Origin: Rhododendron vialii
Taxonomy: Eukaryota > Streptophyta > Magnoliopsida > Ericales > Ericaceae
Assembly (NCBI RefSeq): GCF_030253575.1
Contig: NC_080568.1
Coordinates: 6,361,501 to 6,425,500 of the forward strand
Direction of reading: 5' to 3'
Length of the DNA stretch: 64,000 bases
In this document: positions 57,488 to 64,000 of the stretch, one piece after another
How positions within the stretch are numbered: position 1 is the stretch's first letter
Layout of the letters: every line of letters starts with the position of its first letter
Position numbers and translations under genes: made by a program
Notes under the pieces: generated by a model
Database searches by the model: none
Told to the model about the DNA's origin: nothing
The model's input: only the letters and a program-made list of their open reading frames with translations

Positions 57488-59753
57488 GTAATTGCCAGAC
57501 CATTGATGCAGCAGCACTGGTGATACAACATCCAAATGGGCAGACAGAGAGGAAGTACTGGACCGTGTCAGCTAGCGAGGTGATGAAACTGAACCCGGGT
57601 CACTACGTTTCTCTTATAATCCCGTTGCCCGAAGCCTCCGACGAAGAGAAAACAACTGAAAAGACCGTGAAATTCACCCGGGTCAAGCTTCTCCGGCCCA
57701 GTGATACCCTCGTTCTTGGCCGGGCTTACAGACTTGTCACTTCCCAAGGTTGGTTTGTTTGTTTGTTTTAAAAAAAAAAAAAAAGTTTTTTTTTTCTAAA
57801 ATTGCTGGTCAAAGAAAAAACTTGTTTTCTAAATTGGGTTTTGTTTATAGAAAAAAATAATCAAAGAAGAGAAGTTGTAAAATCCTTAACCATGTAAGTT
57901 TTGATAATTTTTCTGCATAATCTTTAGACATTAGGTTGTGTGAATTACTTAGAAAAAAAGTATTTATTTTTTGAATTAATTGTAATGTATTTTGAGAGAA
58001 TGATCTGTCTCGTAAAGTGGAAAATAAGTACTTAAAGAATAAGAACCTTAACGGAATATGGCTTAACTTAATTTCTCTGTTTATTGCAGAGGTTATGAAG
58101 GTGTTGCGGGCCAAGAAGTATGCAAAAACAAAGAAAAACCAAGTAGAATCAAGTGAGAAGTTGGAGATGGATCCAGAGAAACAGAGTTCAAATGCTGAGG
58201 CAGGGGGAGGAAAATCTGAGTTGGAGAAAACCAGTCAGGTATAATTGAATTCGTCATTCACTGCTGCCAGTTAGCCACTACCCATGTGGGAATTTTTTTC
58301 TTTTCTATGTGATTTCTGCACTTATTAAAACTTGTATACTCCATATATCACGGTTTGAAATATCGGTGATACCTAATGTATAGATAGGTATAGGGTCCCC
58401 GTTATGGCTGAAATTGAGGTTCGAAGGAAAATCGCATATTTAACGGTGTTAAGTAACTGTGCCGATAGGCCCGACACCTTTACTTAATAGGGGTTACTGA
58501 CCAGTATGGCCGTGACGGGCCGTTTCGGGAAAAATATGGCCGTTAGACCCGTTACCGGCAAAATATGACCATTACGGTGTGGGTAATTTTTTCCTATATT
58601 AGTGCGAAATTTTAAAAAATTCACGTCTCTGATTATTGATTCTTAAGAGTCCTCAACAGTGCAAGTGGCAAAGGAATCTCCCACTCCAGCTCATAAAAAC
58701 TACTTAGTTACACTACGACTGTTAGAAATTGCGATATCACAACCGATACTGTTATGGCGACTGATATTGCGCTACCGCTGTTGCACCTAGAAACATGATA
58801 TCACAACCGATACTGTTATGGCGACCAATATCTCGAAGCATGATATACAGACACTCTAGTCAGTCATTTGTACGGACTTCGAGTAGGTGCTGTGCAGTGA
58901 GCGCACCATGTTGCGCACCTCCAAGCTATCGGATCGTGCATCTGACTGCTCGGTTCTCATCTCGGCAACTAATGATTGAGAGCCGTTCATTGCTGAGATG
59001 AGATCCAAGCCGTTGAATGTACGATCCGACAGCTTGGAGGTGCGCAGCACCATCCCCAACTGCATTTGTACTTGTTGAAATACATCCTCTAATCATGAAT
59101 TTTGAAGAGAAATTGGTGCAGAGAAAGAATTTGACAATATCTGGTTTTCTATTATTTTCCATTCTCTTTCAAAATATCTCTTTCTATTATTTTCCATTCG
59201 CGTTGAAATTTCTCTACAAACTCATGACCAAACACAGCCTTCGGCTTATTCTTTAAATTTTTGTTTCTTTAACAAAAGACACCCATAATAGCACAAAAAT
59301 TTACGAAAGTTGAGCTGTGATAAGCCTCCCATGAAGCACAAATCCTAGGTGGTAACTATATTGGTGGGGTGACGGTTGATGGTTGTGATTCGATATTTCA
59401 CCTTTAAAAAAAAAGAGAAAAAATAGTTCACTGCACCGATGTTAGTTTCAGGGATCTCGAAATTAGCCGACATTAACTGATTCCCATTGACCTTATAATA
59501 AATCGTTTTTCGTTCACTTTTGCTGTTTGGTCTAAGAAACACCAAAAAAAATGCATGAAACTAATTGGCTTCCAACCGCAACAAACTGATCGTTGATTAT
59601 CGATCTACATTAAGAGATGACTCATGATGCTGAAATTTGCAGGCAATGAGACACGAAAGACATCGGCAGAGGAATGGATCAACGAATTCTGCTGCGGCTC
59701 GGGCAAGATCATGGCGTCCGTCCTTGAACAGCATCTCTGAGAGTGGAAGCTAA
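57484..59753 (+). CDS. PADRE (DUF4228) domain protein
   Basis: Three exons: 57484-57748, 58090-58238, 59643-59753; 174 residues. It starts MGNCQTIDAAALVIQHPNG, the standard opening of this family, with Gly2 and Cys4 in place for N-myristoylation and perhaps palmitoylation, which would tether it to a membrane. The middle has the conserved VSASEVMKLNPGHYVSLIIP and FTRVKLLRPSDTLVLGRAYRL, joined across intron 1 to VTSQEVMKVLRAKKYAK. The C-terminus is basic and Ser-rich (RQRNGS, WRPSLNSISESGS), again typical. PADRE genes are often induced by pathogens and abiotic stress, but their biochemical role is unknown. It follows the NAT6 gene on the same strand, an arrangement I also recall from Arabidopsis. 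Intron 2 (1.4 kb) contains a foldback element. Confidence 0.9.
58912..59046. mobile_element. Foldback MITE in PADRE intron 2
   Basis: Arms TTGCGCACCTCCAAGCTATC and GGATCGT pair with ACGATCC and GACAGCTTGGAGGTGCGCA. Inner arms GGTTCTCATCTCGGCAAC and GCTGAGATGAGATCC also pair. The outer GTGCTGTGC/GCAGCAC words may belong to the ends. No clear target duplication. Confidence 0.6.
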
Positions 59754-59966
59754 TCCCAATGTTGGTTTTGTTTTCAGAATCCAGAAAACAGTACAGAAAA
59801 ATGTACTATAATAAAACTTCTTTCGTTGTTGGAAAACAAACCCTTTAAGCATGAAAAACCTTAAACGGCAAGTAATTCCTTGGTAATTGTCATCGAGAAT
59901 TTGAGATTTCCAATACCATCGTCAATCACAACAGTTGGGTGTCACCTGTCTTCAACTATTGTTGCC

Positions 59967-59970
<4 letters not shown>

Positions 59971-60036
<66 letters not shown>
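59971..60036. repeat. TA microsatellite
   Basis: About 33 uninterrupted AT units, directly beside the 3' end of the SINE at 60044-60245. It probably grew from the SINE tail. The 64-codon Ile-Tyr frame across it is an artefact. Confidence 0.95.
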
Positions 60037-60039
<3 letters not shown>

Positions 60040-60043
60040 ATTA

Positions 60044-60245
60044 TAAATAAGGAACAGCCCTACAGCCGAACCATAATTGGAACCGACTGTGCAACCCAAA
60101 TCTCGGAAAAATTAGCGCGGCCACACTAGTCACGGCCTCCCACTTACTATCAGGGTACTCACCCGGTGGGGAATCGAACCCCTGACCAAAAAGAGTAGTT
60201 GCAAAGTCAAGTCATTCCCCCTTGCCACTGGGGCAACCCCTGGGT
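60044..60245 (-). mobile_element. tRNA-derived SINE, near full length
   Basis: Read on the minus strand: head CAGGGGTTGCCCCAGTGGCA (A-box type, ...CCAGTGG), then CAGGGGTTCGATTCCCCACC (B box), then a body with GGGAGGCCGTGACTAGTGTG and TTTGGGTTGCACAGTCGG, ending GGGCTGTTCCTTATTTATAA and a TA tail. Layout and wording fit the widespread plant Au-type SINEs. Its 3' part is related to the truncated copy at 16771-16850. It is not a tRNA gene: no folded acceptor stem. Confidence 0.75.
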
Positions 60246-62529
60246 GCGTACTAGTGTGTTGGTCTTGTGGATGAGTTCTACTTTATTGAAAAGGACCTGG
60301 CTTCCTTATAATTAGACTGCAGAAAAGTCTTTGTAATTTCATCTAGGTTGTCCATTTCGGTAATCAATGGTTTAAATTTAAAAAGATAAGTACTTCCTAA
60401 GAAGGAGAAGGAAAAACTTTCAAAATTAAATCTAACTCCAGCAACCTCCTTACGGTTTAATAATTTTACGACAGGTTGCGCTCACCCACCTAACTGCGCT
60501 GCTTGCTTGTTGAGGATCAACTCTTACAGCTTTTGTCAAGTGTGCTGTTAGGGCGTAATCGTAAGAAACACTTTTGTATTTCATACTTGTAGTTCTGCTT
60601 CTTGCTCTAAAAATGAAGAAAGACTTGTTGGAAATCACCAGTTGGTCCGACCAAGAAAAGCATGGAAGCAGCGCCACTTGGAGGAGAGAGCTATAGATGA
60701 GCCGGACGTATCAGTGGATACTGCTCGTGACACCTGATATTAGTGCGGCGAGAAAGAAACTGTATGCATGAGAAGCCGTCCATTCCCTATAATCTGTATG
60801 AAAACTTTTGAACGACCAAGAGCATAAAGACGGCTCTCTGCAATCTAATCAGGACAGACTGCAGAGAAGCCCGTTCTATTGAAAAATTCCTCGGTAAATG
60901 AAAAAAGAGTGTGGATATTTGAACTTTTTGTGGTCATTACCAAGATCCCGCAATAGGATCTTATTCTGTGTCGAGCTTTTTCCTTTTCCATTGTTGAGTA
61001 AAAACCATAGGATAACTTGGCAAATTCGGAAAATTCACATCTCCCCGGTCCTCATTGGTTGAAAGAATAAAAGCAGGAGAATCATTCTTTGCTGCTGAAG
61101 CACCGAATAACCACTTATAGAAGCGGAGCCCTTAGTTTGGACATTGCTATCATTTGAACCTATAGAGCAAGTTCATACGCATCTCGAATCCCTTGCCATT
61201 GCCAAAATTTAGCAAAAGGTATGCCAAAAACTCTCCTAGTACCAGACGAACAAACTTGCTAGTTTTATTTACGTAGTATTTGTTTTTTTTCCGGAGTTGC
61301 TACCAAATATTTAGTTAAGTCATTTTTGGTGCAAAATCTAGCAGCAAGTTCGGCTTTGCCAAACCTTGTCACCTCACCCTTCGCAACTAATTTGTCATCC
61401 CTCTTCTCATCCTTCAAATTAAGAAGAAACTACGATTATGTCGAAATAACACCAAGCGAAAGCGGATATCTTACTTTTCGCAATGTAGCATGTTAAAATA
61501 TACATAATTTTGACAAAGTCTTGTTGACACAACGGATGAACTTGCTCTGATCATAGTAAAATGCAATCTATCACCAATGACTCTAACTTGTTTTGTCTCT
61601 GATGTTAGTATGTTACTAACACACAACGCAACTAGTTCTAGCTCCCATATATACTAGCACAATACGTTTACTATAATTTAGGCGGTTTTTGGACAAATTT
61701 TTCTAAAAACTTTTTGTTCTCTTTTTGAGCAAACCGAAAGCCTAATAAGTGTTTGGATCCTATGAGCCTCTAACCTAACTTTTTAAAGGACCGTTTGATA
61801 CGGTCTTTTTGGTTATTTTCTCATAAACGTTACTAGATATGGGTCAAACTTTTACAATCTTACGTCATTCGTCTCGATGAGAAAAATCGAAAAATTATAA
61901 AACATAAATTAAAAATTAAAAAATGCATATAAGATGAAACTCGGACTTTTGGGAAAGACTTCAAATTGAAGCCCAAACAAATTGCCTTTACTTAGAGACA
62001 ACTCGTGCAAAATAATATAGTAAAAAAAACCGTAAAAAGATTTTCTAAAGGCACCCTTACTAAGCTAAAGTACTCGAGTTCACTGGCTAATCATACGTGA
62101 TAGTTTGTATCCATAATTTGACAAATACAACCAATTGGATTCTGGCCTGCTTTGACTTAATAAGCCCTTTGGCATTTTTTTAATTCATTTTGTTTTGTAA
62201 TATTTGATTTTATATTAAATTTTTGTAAATTATTGATTTGCCTCGATGAGAAGTTTAAAAAAATTATGATCCTTTTAAATAAAAACAAAAATAATTCATT
62301 TTTTGTTTGTGTCTGGATCATAATTTTTCTAATTCCTTTCGGTGAGACGAGCTAATAATTCATTAAAAATCAACACGGAACTTAACAAAAGCAAAAAAAG
62401 TGAATTATTTAAGCCAAATCAGACAAATATAAGCATAATAGTCAAGGCAAAAAATGGAAAATATGTGAATAGGTAAGCGATAATAGTGAAATTAACAATA
62501 AATGTAATAATTCCTTTTTCTTTTTCATT
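60246..62529. other. Intergenic, no supported gene
   Basis: Contains AGAGCAAGTTCATACG at about 61164 and its approximate complement GATGAACTTGCTCTG at about 61536, possibly the ends of a roughly 385-bp TIR element; no target duplication was found. Positions 62150-62420 form a weak palindrome related to the foldback family at 42388-42652. No frame is convincing. Confidence 0.4.
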
Positions 62530-62667
62530 TTTTCCCTTTCGTTGAGGTTGAACAAAATTTGGGGGAGGGTTTTACAGGAAAACACCCAAAACCCCACCGG
62601 ACATCTCTCTCTCTCTCTCTCTAGTCGAAGACGGGAACTAGTCACAGCTTCGTCGACAAATCAATCG
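62530..62667 (+). other. Probable 5' leader exon of the RNase H1 gene
   Basis: A CT microsatellite (about 62606-62622) followed by a GC-richer stretch ends AAATCAATCG before GTATGTTATC, a good donor. A candidate acceptor, CTGAATTTTAG, ends at 63634, 66 bases before the first supported ATG. The arrangement of leader exon, intron, coding exon is inferred from splice-like words only. Confidence 0.35.
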
Positions 62668-63700
62668 GTATGTTATCTACTCGTCGCACTTCTTTTCCGG
62701 TTCTTTCTCGGCAACCAAACAGACCAGTTGACGGAACCCTGCCCCGTTTGGTTGCTGTGAATTGTGTAGGAAAATGAAACAAATCCAAGTAGTGAGTCAT
62801 GTGATTACTGGAATTTAGGTATCGAGAAATCAAGAAGCAAAAAAACAAACGAATATTTTTTTTTTTTGTCTATTGACGTTCCAATTGATTAGCGTGATTT
62901 GGTGAGCAATGATAAAACGTTATGGGAAACCTAGAGAGATGCCTCATCATTTAACCAGTTATATTTCTCCCGAAAAATGGTGAGATTTGATGAGAATCGG
63001 TGAGAAGTAAAATTGACCAGCTTAGCGTCTAGGAACACTGAACATAACAACATGCACAATACGCTACATTGATTGTTGAAATGCTGTGCCAAATGCATGA
63101 ATTGCTAGTTTTCAACTACCAATGAAAACACTATCACGTAGGCATGTTGTTTTACTAGACTTTCTCATTGTTCTGTATAGTTTTTCATATAAAAGGACAA
63201 TGTCTCTCATGGTATTACGCCAGGACAGACGCAAAATTTAAACATTAGGGGGAGAATGTATATGCAATATGAAAAAACATTGTTGAACTACCGGGGCAGA
63301 CTTATTTAGCAAAAATAGTTGTAGTAATCCTGGCACAATTTCATGGGGTGGGCGGTCACCCTTGTCCAGCTGCCCCTCGGTCTATCCTTGGGCTTGCCCA
63401 TGGTTTGCTTTGCTCATCCATGCAGGATCGTATTTTCTTTTCTTTTCTTTTCTCAGCTGTAAGAGAGACCATAATCAATTCTTTTCTTCTCTAACCATGC
63501 AACAACTCACTCAGACTTGGTTTATGACTCAAGTTTCATGTACTCTAATATGGGAAACAAAAGGAACAATAGAAGTATGTTGTGAACTACTTGACTGAAT
63601 CTCTTTGCCTCCAAAATATCTAACTGAATTTTAGAATGGTATTCATTTTAGAAATTTCATATGCCAGAAATCTGGAGAATTTGGGGAAAACTGCATTGTG

Positions 63701-64000
63701 ATGAACTGCTTGTTTCGTGCATGTTCTGCGGCTATACTTTCAAGGACTGGTGATTTTGTTGGTAGGAGTTCATGCTGTGGATTCTCTGTTCCCACATGGA
63801 AAACAAGATTGAATTATGTTGGTATTAAAACTGTGAATTTGGAGCTTTTGTTAATACGGTTGAGAGCTCAGTGCTATTCCACTGGAAAGGAAGGTGGAAG
63901 TAAGTCTCGTTCAAAAAAATTGGATCCTATACCAGTCATGGAACAAGAGAAGGATGCATTCTTTGTTGTACGGAAGGGGGATATTGTTGGTGTTTACAAG
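63701..64000 (+). CDS. RNase H1-like protein, N-terminal part (cut by window edge)
   Basis: One hundred codons are open from ATG 63701 to the edge, with no stop. Residues 1 to about 60 (MNCLFRACSAAILSRTG...) are rich in Ser, Arg and Cys with few acidic residues, as in an organelle transit peptide. After YSTGKEGGSKSRSKK comes EKDAFFVVRKGDIVGVYK, the start of the hybrid-binding/viroplasmin-like domain (FFVVRKG...G.Y) that precedes the catalytic domain in RNase H1. The RNase H fold itself lies outside the window. Such enzymes cut RNA in RNA-DNA hybrids and limit R-loops in plastids or mitochondria. An earlier in-frame start cannot be excluded. From memory, the likely Arabidopsis counterpart is At1g24090. 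Confidence 0.78.
   Translation, partial: MNCLFRACSAAILSRTGDFVGRSSCCGFSVPTWKTRLNYVGIKTVNLELLLIRLRAQCYSTGKEGGSKSRSKKLDPIPVMEQEKDAFFVVRKGDIVGVYK

Noticed and set aside
59935..60129. 64-codon frame with an Ile-Tyr repeat
   Set aside because: It is a translation of the TA microsatellite.
60160..60245. Possible tRNA gene (A and B boxes)
   Set aside because: The boxes are present, but no acceptor or anticodon stem closes, and the unit continues into a SINE body.

Overview
This window looks like nuclear DNA from a flowering plant, most likely a eudicot. The genes carry many spliced exons, their products match well-known angiosperm families, and the spaces between them are AT-rich and full of short foldback elements, SINE relics and retroelement fragments. 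No organelle, bacterial or viral gene content was seen. The species cannot be fixed from the sequence alone; a woody asterid such as one of the Ericales is only a guess.

Six protein genes can be supported. In order they are: a PBL28-like receptor-like cytoplasmic kinase (13096-16521, +, 7 coding exons, 360 aa); a trichome-birefringence-like (TBL) polysaccharide O-acetyltransferase (21353-23791, -, 2 exons, 440 aa); an LSM12-like RNA-binding protein (32538-37274, +, 5 exons, 185 aa); a NAT6-like nucleobase-ascorbate transporter (46395-51161, +, 14 exons, 536 aa); a PADRE/DUF4228 protein (57484-59753, +, 3 exons, 174 aa); and the start of an RNase H1-like gene cut by the right edge (63701-64000, +). 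Exon joins were read by eye. Each closes in frame and restores family-typical residues across the junction.

The genes do not form a pathway. Their order is informative, though. From memory of Arabidopsis, the kinase, LSM12 and RNase H1 genes match neighbours around At1g24030, At1g24050 and At1g24090, and the NAT6 plus PADRE pair matches At5g62890/At5g62900. The window may therefore keep, in one piece, a block that Arabidopsis has split between paralogous regions.

The most notable signals are: (1) an AT-AC, U12-type first intron in the LSM12 gene; (2) a partial tandem duplication of the kinase 3' end, where one copy gained a 396-bp near-palindromic element and the other copy preserves the empty site; (3) nested DNA transposons with readable target-site duplications, including at least five elements flanked by 9-bp (Mutator-type) duplications; and (4) a 1.6-kb element at 10.2-11.8 kb whose interior consists of two different degenerate motif arrays.

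Layout: 1-12.6 kb intergenic, mobile-element rich; 12.6-18.1 kb kinase and its duplicated tail; 18.1-21.3 kb intergenic; 21.3-23.8 kb TBL gene; 23.8-32.5 kb intergenic with nested hAT/Mutator elements; 32.5-37.3 kb LSM12; 37.3-46.4 kb intergenic with a 1.1-kb TIR element; 46.4-51.2 kb NAT6; 51.2-57.5 kb intergenic; 57.5-59.8 kb PADRE gene; 59.8-63.7 kb intergenic plus a probable 5' leader; 63.7 kb to the end, RNase H1.
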